This document shows positions 1 through 7,052 of a stretch of DNA of 38,724 nt, in pieces. The stretch comes from Leptospirales bacterium (GTDB lineage: Bacteria > Spirochaetota > Leptospiria > Leptospirales > Leptonemataceae). Where the stretch lies: positions 1 through 38,724 of the forward strand of contig JAEUSB010000019.1 of assembly GCA_016788865.1 (NCBI GenBank), given 5' to 3'. Made by a program: the position numbers and the translations under genes. Each line of letters opens with the position of its first letter. Position 1 is the stretch's first letter. The notes beneath the pieces were generated by a model. The model was not told the DNA's origin. It made no database searches and saw nothing but the letters and a program-made list of their open reading frames with translations.

Positions 1-315
1 ATTCACGACGCGGTGGACGATCACGCTGTGGCCTGTCGCTTCCAAATTCACGACGCGGTGGACGATCACGTTGTGGTCTGTCGCTTCCAAATTCACGACG
101 CGGGGCACGATCACGTTGCGGCCTGTCGCTTCCAAATTCACGACGCGGCGGACGATCACGCTGCGGTCTGTCGCTTCCAAATTCACGACGCGGCGGACGA
201 TCCCGTTGTGGTCTGTCGCTTCCAAATTCACGACGCGGTGGACGATCCCGTTGTGGTCTGTCGCTTCCAGATTCACGACGCGGTGGACGATCACGCTGCG
301 GTCTATCGCTTCCAA
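1..315. repeat. Seven tandem 45-bp repeats
   Basis: Seven contiguous 45-bp units begin at 1, 46, 91, 136, 181, 226 and 271, each starting ATTCACGACGCGG; an eighth, degenerate start lies at 316-330. There are no spacers, so this is not a CRISPR array. Only eight columns vary between units (14, 16, 23, 26, 29, 32, 35, 45). Six of them are congruent to 2 modulo 3, which are third codon positions for the minus-strand frame of the Arg-rich CDS. The unit length is a multiple of three, so copy-number change would keep the frame. The array may continue beyond the window. Confidence 0.97.
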
Positions 316-451
316 ATTCACGGCGTGGGCCACGTGGGCCCGAGGGCTTTCTTGAATCAGGGCGAGGGTTTCTTGCTTCCGTCTTCGGTTGGCTTCTTTT
401 CTCCGGACTGCTTCTTTTGCTGCTCGGCTTTATCTTTATCTTTTTTTTCAT
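1..451 (-). CDS. Arg-rich 15-residue repeat protein, N-terminal part (runs off window)
   Basis: I do not recognise the full protein. The ATG at 451-449 is the only ATG, GTG or TTG in this frame after an in-frame TAG at 457-455, and the frame then stays open to position 1 (150 codons). It begins with a Lys/Ser/Pro/Arg-rich basic stretch of about 45 residues and enters seven copies of GSDRPQRDRPPRREF. Differences between repeat copies are almost all synonymous in this frame, the main reason for calling it coding. It overlaps the 3' end of the upstream lipoprotein gene by 95 nt, and the Shine-Dalgarno match (AGAGAAG) is weak. Basic, disordered tails of this sort are known on RNA-binding enzymes such as RsuA/RluB-type pseudouridine synthases and DEAD-box helicases; since this is an N-terminus, a downstream folded RNA-binding domain is my guess, not something visible here. 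Confidence 0.68.
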   Translation of the reverse strand, partial: MKKKIKIKPSSKRSSPEKRSQPKTEARNPRPDSRKPSGPRGPRREFGSDRPQRDRPPRRESGSDRPQRDRPPRREFGSDRPQRDRPPRREFGSDRPQRDRPPRREFGSDRPQRDRAPRREFGSDRPQRDRPPRREFGSDRPQRDRPPRRE

Positions 452-1103
452 CGGCTACTTCTCTGGCTTCGGGGTTGAGTTCCCCTCGCTTGAAAAGGTA
501 GTTCTTCCCTTCTGCATCGCCGGATAATCTCATTTCCTGACCAATGAACCGGAATTCCAGTCTTTCACCGGCAGGAGAGCCATCCTTCATTTCGATCACT
601 TTGTCCGCCAGCCGAATCTTGTACTGGCCTTCCTTCATATCTGCCGCGCCAATTCCGTATTTGTACTTGCCGTCCGGCCAGAAGTAAATCTTGCGCAGCC
701 CAGTGTCTCCATCTGGAAGCAGTTCCCACCACTTTCCAATGAGATTTTCAAGGACCTGTTTCTCTGTGTATTTCTGTTCTACTTCTTCTCCGGTACCGGC
801 AAGGGCAACGGAAAGCCCGCCACCGTACACCCAGCCTTCCAGACCCGAGGGTGATCTTGCAAAATACCAGTAGTCCTCAACTGTACCCGATCTGAATTTG
901 CGGGCCGATTTCTTGAGTAATTCTACTTTGTCGCCAGCATTGAGGATTTCAACTTCGCCAGCCAGCGGAAGTGGATCAATCCGCATGGGCATTTTCTTAA
1001 CCCGCACAGAGGCGGTCTTAAAGCCCTTAACCTGGTCCGGCTGGTCCTTACAAAACGTGAGTAGGCTAGTGCAAATGACTGCTGCAAGGAGAATCCGGCT
1101 CAT
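357..1103 (-). CDS. SH3-like domain lipoprotein
   Basis: A 248-residue exported protein of unknown role. The N-terminus has a basic start, a hydrophobic core and a cysteine at residue 18 (SLLTFC), a loose lipobox of the kind spirochaetes accept. Residues about 30-105 resemble a bacterial SH3 domain: basic strand, DKVELLKKS, then DYWYFARSPSGLEGWVYG, the usual closing strand. Residues about 115-205 look like a small beta domain. The last 35 residues are a Lys/Glu/Asp low-complexity tail whose DNA also encodes the start of the downstream Arg-rich ORF in another frame. It lies 32 nt behind the HEAT-repeat gene and is probably cotranscribed. SH3 domains of this kind often bind cell-wall material, so a periplasmic or envelope role is likely but not shown. 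Confidence 0.8.
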   Translation of the reverse strand: MSRILLAAVICTSLLTFCKDQPDQVKGFKTASVRVKKMPMRIDPLPLAGEVEILNAGDKVELLKKSARKFRSGTVEDYWYFARSPSGLEGWVYGGGLSVALAGTGEEVEQKYTEKQVLENLIGKWWELLPDGDTGLRKIYFWPDGKYKYGIGAADMKEGQYKIRLADKVIEMKDGSPAGERLEFRFIGQEMRLSGDAEGKNYLFKRGELNPEAREVADEKKDKDKAEQQKKQSGEKKPTEDGSKKPSP

Positions 1104-1135
1104 GGGGAGCCAGATTCAAGCGACGCAGTACCCGA

Positions 1136-2257
1136 TCAATAATTTACCGGAAGGATATTATCGATCTCGGCGTTATGGATGGCGTCTTTCAGGAGCCCTC
1201 TGAGGGTTTCATCCTCTTCAATCTTCAGCGCTTCCTTGAGTTCGTCTACGGCTTCCCCCATTGCGAGCTCACGGAATGCGTTGATAGTTTCAATACGAAC
1301 TCCCTTCTCGCGATCTTTCAGGAGTTTGAGTAAGAGTTTATACTGCGGCAGCTGTGACTTGTCCACGAGCAATACTGCTCGGGCAATGCGAGTCTGAATT
1401 TTCTTATCCTTTTCTTTCTCTGCCTGTGCAAGGAGAAGTGAGAGAGCAGGACGACCCTGGTAGCCAGCAGCCAGAACAGCAAAACCGCGAATGGATGGGA
1501 TTGGATGATCCAGATAGGCTTTGATTGATTCGAGCGCCGCAGGATTCTTGATCTTGCCAAGCGCTTGTAGAATGCTCGCTGCTACGTTTACGTAGTTATA
1601 ACCTTCAAGGCGCATACGGTTTGCTTCATCCATTTCATCAATGGAGATCACTGCCTTAAAGTCTTCGGCCTGGCTCCAATGGATGTCCGGGCTGAACGGA
1701 TACACATATCCCTGGCGAAGCTGGGCTGGACCTGCAACGTTGCGATCCAAAACTACCTGCGTGCGATACTCACCACCCGACAATTTCGCACGAGCATCAG
1801 ACGTACGTTTGATTTCAGTCTCCACTCGGTCGGATGCAAGGCTCATGGCTTCCTTCAAGAAACCTACACCCTGCTCGTGGCCGATTTCACCCAGTGCCCA
1901 GGCAATTCCTGCTTTAACATATGGATCCTGCGAAGCCGACGGCGGACAAACAGTGCTGAGTTGCGGACCGCAGCCAACACGAATGTCATTTGAACCCGGC
2001 TCGCGCTCTGACTTTGGCTCCTTCCAACCCTGCAAAAGCTCGCGCCCAAGTGGACGGACAAAACGGGGGTTCTTACTTGCGCCCATGTACAGGGCTGCCA
2101 GGTATTTCTCTTGGGCGCTGCCATTGGCCAGCTGACGCAAAGCCTCTTCCGTGCGCTTTTGATTCATCTGAATCATATCATCCTCAGCCCCGCCAAAGAC
2201 AGAACTGAGTCCGGCTATTGCCAGGACTGAAATCAATAGGAGAGAAATCTTACGCAT
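1136..2257 (-). CDS. Secreted HEAT-repeat protein
   Basis: A 373-residue protein with a clear signal peptide (residues 1-22, hydrophobic core LLLISVLAIAGLSSVFG). The body is made of helical pairs typical of HEAT or PBS-lyase-like repeats: 'YVKAGIAWALGEIGHEQGVGFLKEA', 'AASILQALGKIKNPAALESIKAYL' and 'RGFAVLAAGYQGRPALSLLLAQA' style units, then further repeats to the C-terminus. Such solenoids act as binding scaffolds, and no catalytic motif is visible. The start is supported by GAAGGTG six bases upstream of ATG. It is the first gene of a minus-strand run with the SH3 lipoprotein and the Arg-rich repeat ORF. Confidence 0.82.
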   Translation of the reverse strand: MRKISLLLISVLAIAGLSSVFGGAEDDMIQMNQKRTEEALRQLANGSAQEKYLAALYMGASKNPRFVRPLGRELLQGWKEPKSEREPGSNDIRVGCGPQLSTVCPPSASQDPYVKAGIAWALGEIGHEQGVGFLKEAMSLASDRVETEIKRTSDARAKLSGGEYRTQVVLDRNVAGPAQLRQGYVYPFSPDIHWSQAEDFKAVISIDEMDEANRMRLEGYNYVNVAASILQALGKIKNPAALESIKAYLDHPIPSIRGFAVLAAGYQGRPALSLLLAQAEKEKDKKIQTRIARAVLLVDKSQLPQYKLLLKLLKDREKGVRIETINAFRELAMGEAVDELKEALKIEEDETLRGLLKDAIHNAEIDNILPVNY

Positions 2258-2393
2258 GACAGCACCTTCAGGTTAGTATTTTGTCTGTCGGAGTCAGGAT
2301 GGTCGTTCTTTAAGGGTCGCCCCGCCAAAAAAACGCGTCAACGTCTATTTGTCCCAGAAACCTCATTCCCGTTGAGCGACAAGCCCAGCGCGG

Positions 2394-2499
2394 ATTTATC
2401 CGGAAAGGCAGATTGCACGCGTCGAGCGTTTCAACGCGTCCCGAGCGTCCGCAACGGCGGAGCGAAGGGCGATGCTTGCAACTGACTTTCCGGGATTTA
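2394..2499. repeat. Imperfect long inverted repeat in intergenic gap
   Basis: The 266-bp gap between the HEAT and PhaR-like genes holds an imperfect inverted repeat. The left arm near 2399-2416 reads CGGAAAGGCAGATTGCA; the right arm near 2477-2495 reads CGGAAAGTCAGTTGCA on the other strand. The roughly 60-nt interior carries two direct copies of an ACGCGTC...GAGCGT motif and GC-rich runs. No ORF or tRNA shape is evident. It could fold as a long stem, or be a remnant of a palindromic repeat element. Confidence 0.4.
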
Positions 2500-2523
2500 C
2501 TTAAGGCGATGGCCGCCGGAGTC

Positions 2524-3078
2524 TCACTTGCGTAGTTCTTGAAGAAAGCCGCTCAGTTCCTGGAGTTTGGAGGACAGTTCTTCAATACGATCGTCGCGCG
2601 TGAGCTTTTCGCGCAACCTGTCCTTTCCATCCGTACGTTGCAGATCATCGAGGCGGGCTTCATTTAGCTGGGCCATCAGGCGATCCACGTATTGATTTCT
2701 GCCCGTGCTTCCAATTTCTCCGCGTTCCACGAGTCGTTGTGCAATGCTCTCCATTCGATCGCGGGTCAGGCCATCGAACCCGATCCCACCGCGGACCAAT
2801 CTATTGAAGAATTCCGAGACATTTCCGCTGATCTCGCGGATGAGAGCGGTCAAAAGAAAGGTACTGAACTCCGGGTGATCACGATCGATGCTGACTTTTA
2901 AAAAGGTCTGCCCCAGTATATACGCCGTTATATCCTCGCCCGTTGCATTCTCAACGACGCGAATCTCGTGGCCTTGCCTGATCCTCTCCGCCACGTCTTC
3001 AAGCGTGAGAGTCCGACTGGTTTCCGCGTCGTACAGCCGCCGATTGGCATAGCGTTTGAGTAAGATGGATTTCTTCAC
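2524..3078 (-). CDS. phaR: PhaR-like polyhydroxyalkanoate synthesis regulator
   Basis: A 184-residue protein starting at GTG. Residues about 5-60 match the PHB/PHA accumulation regulator DNA-binding domain very well: LLKRYANRRLYDAETSR, TLEDVAERIRQGHEIRVVEN, then ATGEDITAYILGQ. A second segment (about 70-110, STFLLTALIREISGNVSEFF) fits the PHB_acc domain. The C-terminal 70 residues are charged and probably coiled coil. Family members bind PHA granules and repress phasin or PHA genes; no PHA gene lies in this window, so the target here is unknown. It is transcribed divergently from the PGK-like gene. I see no convincing Shine-Dalgarno sequence before the GTG. Confidence 0.85.
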   Translation of the reverse strand: MKKSILLKRYANRRLYDAETSRTLTLEDVAERIRQGHEIRVVENATGEDITAYILGQTFLKVSIDRDHPEFSTFLLTALIREISGNVSEFFNRLVRGGIGFDGLTRDRMESIAQRLVERGEIGSTGRNQYVDRLMAQLNEARLDDLQRTDGKDRLREKLTRDDRIEELSSKLQELSGFLQELRK

Positions 3079-3166
3079 GGGCTTTTATGCACTGCACAAT
3101 AAACCCTGGAGTCGTCAAGCTACTTTTCGAATGACAGGAAACTGGCCCCAAAAACCTCATCGCTAA

Positions 3167-4297
3167 ATGCAACGAATCGAAAACCTGGACGCCCAGGACC
3201 GGCGTGTATTTGTCAGAGCCGATCTATCCGGGTTACTCGAAGAAGGTCGGACTGAAACGCGCCTTGCGCGCATTCTTCCCGTGCTCGAGTTCTTATTGCA
3301 CAAGCGCTCGATCGTAATCCTGGCCGGTCACGACCTACCGCAGCGCAGCTTCCAACCTCTGGCAGAACAATTGGCCAAATCCCTCGGAAGGACCGTTACA
3401 TTCACAGAACTTCCAAAGCTAAAAGAGACCGTCGGCAATGCCGTCGCCGGTCAAGTCGTGCTGCTTGAAAACCTGCTGAAGTACGACGGCGAATCAAAAA
3501 ACGAGAATGCTTTTGCAGAACAACTCTGGGCAGTCACAGATATTTACGTAAGTGATTGTTTTGGTGCACTGGCACAGCCGTATGCTTCGATCATTCGGCA
3601 TCCAAAGAATAAACCGGCTGCCATTGGACCCAGGCTCCACGATATCCTAACGACGCTCGGTCAAATTCAAACTGGTAAAAACAAACCGTTCAACCTCATT
3701 CTCGGCGGAAACGATTTTAGCAAGAAAGCAGATATGATTGGTAAGCTGCTCCGCCCTGCATCGAGTGCGCTCATCGGTGGGAGCCTTGCTTACACATTCA
3801 TGAAATCGAGACTCATGAACGTAGGAAATTCGATCGTGGACACACAAAACGAAGTGGCCGCCTTTCAGCTTCAGGAGAAAGCCGAGCTCGAACAAACAGA
3901 CTTTGTGCTTCCAATGGATCACATTGCTGCGGAGCGATTTTCAAAGGATGCAAAGAGCAAGGCTACGCGGGACATTCCTGAACGATGGATGGGCCTGGAC
4001 ATTGGTCCAAAGACGGTGGCGCATTTTGAGAAGATTCTCAAGGGATCTGGCTCGGTCATCTGGTACGGACCGCTGGGAGCCGTAGATTTTCCTGCATTTG
4101 CGGCTGGCAGCAAGGCTATCATGAAGGTCCTGTCCAGGCTTAAAGCCCCGATGGCCATCATCGGAAATGACACGGTCCGCCTTGCTGAAGACTTCACATT
4201 CGAAAATGCAGTCCTGATTCCGGACGGACAGGCCGCTGCGACGCTGCTTTCGGGAAAACAATTGCCCGGACTTGACATTCTTCAAAAAGAGGTTTGA
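3167..4297 (+). CDS. Divergent phosphoglycerate kinase-like protein
   Basis: A 376-residue member of the PGK fold, slightly short for the family (about 390-400). Recognisable landmarks in order: VFVRADL (15-20), TRLARILP (31-38), VVLLENL (97-103), YVSDCFG (127-133), ILGGNDFSKKADMIG (178-192), LIGGSLAYTFM (202-212), LDIGPKT (277-283), VIWYGPLGAVDF (297-308) and IIGNDT (331-336). Several family-invariant residues are replaced: the Asn of VDFN is Ser21, the Arg of AHRAHAS is Gln137, the Arg of SHLGRP is missing, and the Lys of GGAK is Asp183. Asp19, Arg32, His55, Lys187 and Asp335 are kept. The basic 3-phosphoglycerate patch thus looks reduced, so catalysis is doubtful. It precedes secG by 31 nt. 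No gap or tpi gene is adjacent. Confidence 0.75.
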   Translation: MQRIENLDAQDRRVFVRADLSGLLEEGRTETRLARILPVLEFLLHKRSIVILAGHDLPQRSFQPLAEQLAKSLGRTVTFTELPKLKETVGNAVAGQVVLLENLLKYDGESKNENAFAEQLWAVTDIYVSDCFGALAQPYASIIRHPKNKPAAIGPRLHDILTTLGQIQTGKNKPFNLILGGNDFSKKADMIGKLLRPASSALIGGSLAYTFMKSRLMNVGNSIVDTQNEVAAFQLQEKAELEQTDFVLPMDHIAAERFSKDAKSKATRDIPERWMGLDIGPKTVAHFEKILKGSGSVIWYGPLGAVDFPAFAAGSKAIMKVLSRLKAPMAIIGNDTVRLAEDFTFENAVLIPDGQAAATLLSGKQLPGLDILQKEV

Positions 4298-4328
4298 CAT
4301 TCAGTAAATCTGGATTTTTTCTAAATAT

Positions 4329-4694
4329 ATGGCCATTGTACAAACCCTTATCCTCGTAGTATTTTTCATCTGCTGCACAGGCCTGATTTTCTTGATCTTG
4401 ATCCAATCCGGTAAGGGTGGCAGCATGGGAATCATGGGCGGTGGCGGTTCCGGGACTGCCTTTGGCTCCTCCACTATTGACGTGGTTGAGAAAGTAGCCT
4501 TCTGGTTCGCCATTGCATTCTTTGTCCTGGCCATCCTTGCGGCCGTTGCCTTCGCAGACGCCGGCCCAAAGGTTCCAACCGCAGAGGAAGAGCAGAAGAC
4601 CGACACGCAGGCCCAGCCCGGAACCGGCAATCCCGCCAATCCTGGGGTTCCGGCCGTACCCGGGGCACCTGCAAACGCCCCTGCTCAGCCATAA
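4329..4694 (+). CDS. secG: SecG, preprotein translocase subunit
   Basis: A 121-residue inner-membrane protein of the SecYEG translocon. Two hydrophobic segments (about 5-25 and 55-78) flank the glycine-rich cytoplasmic loop typical of SecG, here IQSGKGGSMGIMGGGGSGTAFG. After the second span comes a Pro/Ala-rich tail of about 40 residues, longer than in E. coli SecG. The gene sits 31 nt behind the PGK-like gene; glycolytic genes followed by secG is a familiar arrangement in bacteria (gap-pgk-tpi-secG), here with gap and tpi absent. Confidence 0.93.
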   Translation: MAIVQTLILVVFFICCTGLIFLILIQSGKGGSMGIMGGGGSGTAFGSSTIDVVEKVAFWFAIAFFVLAILAAVAFADAGPKVPTAEEEQKTDTQAQPGTGNPANPGVPAVPGAPANAPAQP

Positions 4695-4722
4695 AAAAAG
4701 GGCTCTTTTTTTTTCTGACTGG

Positions 4723-4752
4723 TTAAATTTCAGCCTGACCCCATCCTATAAT
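4723..4752 (+). promoter_or_regulatory. Probable promoter of the secreted protein gene at 4795
   Basis: A perfect TATAAT lies at 4747-4752. The best upstream hexamer, TTAAAT at 4723-4728 with an 18-nt gap, is a poor -35. The -10 match and the position, 43 nt before the ATG, make a promoter likely. A purine-rich Shine-Dalgarno (AAGGAAGGA, about 4781-4789) precedes the start. Confidence 0.5.
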
Positions 4753-4794
4753 GATTAAGATATATAGCCTCGGGCAGGCAAAGGAAGGAAGTCT

Positions 4795-5706
4795 ATGAGA
4801 ATCAAGCTCATTTCGCTGATCGCGACAGTCCTTGCGATTGGAACAGTGACAGCACAGCCAAAATTGGTTGATCGTGCTGCAGAAAAGAAAGAATATCCTG
4901 ATCTCCAATTCACAGAAGGAGAGCATGACAAGAACATTCAGCAGGCATACGCGCGAATCCGCATGTATTCCCCGCTGGTGACCATGGCTGCAAAGGATCG
5001 CGCAACGTCATTCAAGGAGAAGGCAGAACCTCTCAAATTTGAAAACACGTTCCGTTTCATCAAATTTACCCCAAGAAATACTTACATCCGCTTTGTTAAA
5101 GAAAGCGCGGATTTCATGCTTGTAGGTCTTGGCGAAACAAAGACGCTTCAGGCACTGATTAACGACAAGATTGAAGCGGCCAAGAAAGCAGGTGTAAACG
5201 TTCCGGCTTTCCAATTCCAGAATCGCGACGGAATCGAACTGACTCAATTTCAGTTCATCCTCAGGGCTGATTCTGACAAGACCCGTGCAATCGGCTCACG
5301 CAGAAAAACAGTAATGCTCTTCTACAAAGCTGGCGCGGCTGCTACACCGGATTCGGAAGCGGATATGCCACTCGACCTGGTAGTAACTCGTGTTGTTGAA
5401 GACGACTACGATGCAGGTGTAAAAGACGTTGAGCTGATCATCGACCCAAGCCCGGAGACTCCAGGCACAGACGATATCATCACTTTGCATCGCTATAACT
5501 ACAAAGTAACGGATTGTGCAATCATTGGAGCAATGTCCAACACCCCTAACTATCCACACAGAGTTGAGTTCAAGCAGAAGTTCTACGGCCGCTTGCTGGA
5601 CCACTTCGATACACTCTATCGTATGGTTGATACCTACGCAAAGCGTGATGGAAATGCAAACAACGAAAAGTCCATCCAGCGCATGCGCGCGAGTATGGAT
5701 TACTGA
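4795..5706 (+). CDS. Secreted protein of unknown function
   Basis: A 303-residue protein with a signal peptide (residues 1-20, likely cleaved after TVTA before QPK). I do not recognise the family. The mature part is mixed alpha/beta and rich in charged residues; a strand-rich centre (about 85-200) is followed by an acidic segment (DDYDAGVKDVELIIDPSPE) and a closing region rich in Tyr, Arg and Asn. A single Cys lies near residue 240, so disulphides are not expected. It has its own promoter-like TATAAT, a good Shine-Dalgarno sequence and a strong terminator right after the stop, so it is probably monocistronic and well expressed. A periplasmic or outer-sheath role is plausible in a spirochaete. 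Confidence 0.8.
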   Translation: MRIKLISLIATVLAIGTVTAQPKLVDRAAEKKEYPDLQFTEGEHDKNIQQAYARIRMYSPLVTMAAKDRATSFKEKAEPLKFENTFRFIKFTPRNTYIRFVKESADFMLVGLGETKTLQALINDKIEAAKKAGVNVPAFQFQNRDGIELTQFQFILRADSDKTRAIGSRRKTVMLFYKAGAAATPDSEADMPLDLVVTRVVEDDYDAGVKDVELIIDPSPETPGTDDIITLHRYNYKVTDCAIIGAMSNTPNYPHRVEFKQKFYGRLLDHFDTLYRMVDTYAKRDGNANNEKSIQRMRASMDY

Positions 5707-5730
5707 GACAACCAACCTCAGCCCGAGGAA

Positions 5731-5758
5731 AAGCCCCGCATGTCGGGGCTTTTTTTTT
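5731..5758 (+). terminator. Rho-independent terminator
   Basis: AAGCCCC and GGGGCTT form a 7-bp stem around a short GCATGTC-type loop, followed by a run of eight T residues. It closes the transcript of the secreted protein gene that ends at 5706. Confidence 0.95.
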
Positions 5759-5781
5759 GCCCTTCTCTGGCCTGAACCACT

Positions 5782-5787
5782 TATACT
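5782..5787 (+). promoter_or_regulatory. Candidate -10 element; possible leaderless start of NnrS gene
   Basis: TATACT at 5782-5787 ends six bases before the ATG at 5794. There is no Shine-Dalgarno sequence between the terminator and the ATG. If this is the -10, transcription would begin at or next to the start codon. The -35 side is weak (TTGCCC at 5757-5762, 19 nt away). Confidence 0.4.
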
Positions 5788-5793
5788 CAAAAT

Positions 5794-6984
5794 ATGAGCG
5801 ATTTGCGAACCAATCCATACCGCCTGTTTTTCCCGATCGCACTCTTCGGCATACTAACCGGGCTTTCGCTGATGCTGGTGCCCTTGAACGCGTATGCGCT
5901 TATCTGGCATCGTGAGTGGATGATCGGGCTATTCTTGCTTCCGATAGTGATTGGCTTTTTATTCACGGCCGGTCCGCGTTTCTATGCGTCATTCCCGGTT
6001 ACCTGGTTCGAACTCATACTTGCATTTCTTTCTCTTTTAGGTATGATCGCCACCGCGGCGGCGGGTAACGAGCTCGGGTTTGTAATTTCAAGATTCGTTG
6101 CAATTCTTGTGCTTCTCGCATTCCTGCTCGTGCGTATTGCAAAGCGTACGTCTGGCTTTCCAATCTTCTCCCCCTTCATACTGGGAAGCCTTGCTCTAGG
6201 AATATTCGGTTCCGTTGCGCATTTGCTACTTGCCCTCCAGGCTCAGACGGGTCTGCAGATTGATTTTATAGCGCCGGATCGGCTGGTTCAATTGCGATCA
6301 AGCTGCTACTACGTGGGGATGTTCCAGGTTCTGATTTATGGTGTGGGCACTCGATTCTTTCCCATGATGACAATTGTCGCCCGGCCTGGTGGGACGGCTT
6401 ACGGCAAATTGATTGGTAGTTCAAAGACTTTGTGGTTTGGCGTGGCTCTGGTTTTTGTCCTTACGTTCGTCGCAGAGGGTCTGGGGTTTGTTTCAGGCGC
6501 GCTCTGGACGCGGGCCGTTGTGGTGACATTCATTGGAGTGGAAGGTTGGCTGGTCTTCCGCAAGTTTGAAGCGAGCGGAGTCTACCCCGTCTTTGTGCGG
6601 CTGGTTTTAATCACGGCCATCGTTGCCCAGGTCTTGTATCCGTTCTTCCCCGGACAGCGAGTGCATCTCTATCATGCAACATTCGTTGGTATCTTTGGAA
6701 TGGGAGTACTCATGGTGGTTGGTCATGTTGTCATAGCTCACGAACGATTGGATCTGAGTATGCGAAATACTTCACGGATCTTTGCAATTGCATTTGGCCT
6801 GCTCTATCTCGGACTGCTCACGCGCGCAACGGCGCAGATCACCAAGTCTTACACATTTCATCTGCAGATGGCGGCGGCGTGTGCCCTTCTTGGAGTCTTG
6901 CTGTTTTCCGGGAAACTACTCCTGGAACTCATCCGTAAGAGTCGTTCTGGCTCTCCGGGACCAACTCAATCAACTCCGCAGTGA
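5794..6984 (+). CDS. NnrS-like polytopic membrane protein
   Basis: A 396-residue membrane protein with about ten to twelve hydrophobic segments. The N-terminal pattern NPYRLFFPIALFGIL, followed by a His-containing loop (LIWHREWMIGLF) and GFLFTAGPRF, fits the NnrS family of haem- and copper-containing membrane proteins linked to nitric oxide stress. A later conserved-looking segment, YHATFVGIFGMGVLMVVGHVVIAHE (split across about residues 292-315), supplies more histidines. NnrS function is only partly known (protection against nitrosative stress). No nitrite or NO reductase gene is nearby. It is preceded by a strong terminator, so it should have its own promoter. Confidence 0.75.
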   Translation: MSDLRTNPYRLFFPIALFGILTGLSLMLVPLNAYALIWHREWMIGLFLLPIVIGFLFTAGPRFYASFPVTWFELILAFLSLLGMIATAAAGNELGFVISRFVAILVLLAFLLVRIAKRTSGFPIFSPFILGSLALGIFGSVAHLLLALQAQTGLQIDFIAPDRLVQLRSSCYYVGMFQVLIYGVGTRFFPMMTIVARPGGTAYGKLIGSSKTLWFGVALVFVLTFVAEGLGFVSGALWTRAVVVTFIGVEGWLVFRKFEASGVYPVFVRLVLITAIVAQVLYPFFPGQRVHLYHATFVGIFGMGVLMVVGHVVIAHERLDLSMRNTSRIFAIAFGLLYLGLLTRATAQITKSYTFHLQMAAACALLGVLLFSGKLLLELIRKSRSGSPGPTQSTPQ

Positions 6985-7052
6985 TTGCGCAATTAGAGAC
7001 GGTCTTCCATCTATGACTTGTGAAATGAAAGGTACAGTCGCGCCACGTCGCG

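Noticed and set aside
1..315. CRISPR array
   Set aside because: Units are contiguous and 45 bp long with no unique spacers.
1..360. Alternative minus-strand frame giving LEATDRSVIVHRVVN repeats
   Set aside because: It is open, but the variable columns fall on second codon positions and it has no ATG; the third minus frame has TGA stops inside the repeats.
13..501. Plus-strand 162-codon reading frame through the 45-bp repeats (Cys-Arg-Phe-Gln-Ile-His-type repeat)
   Set aside because: The variable columns of the repeat are second codon positions in this frame, so almost every copy differs in residues, and it runs antisense into the lipoprotein gene. The second plus frame (71-355) has no better support.
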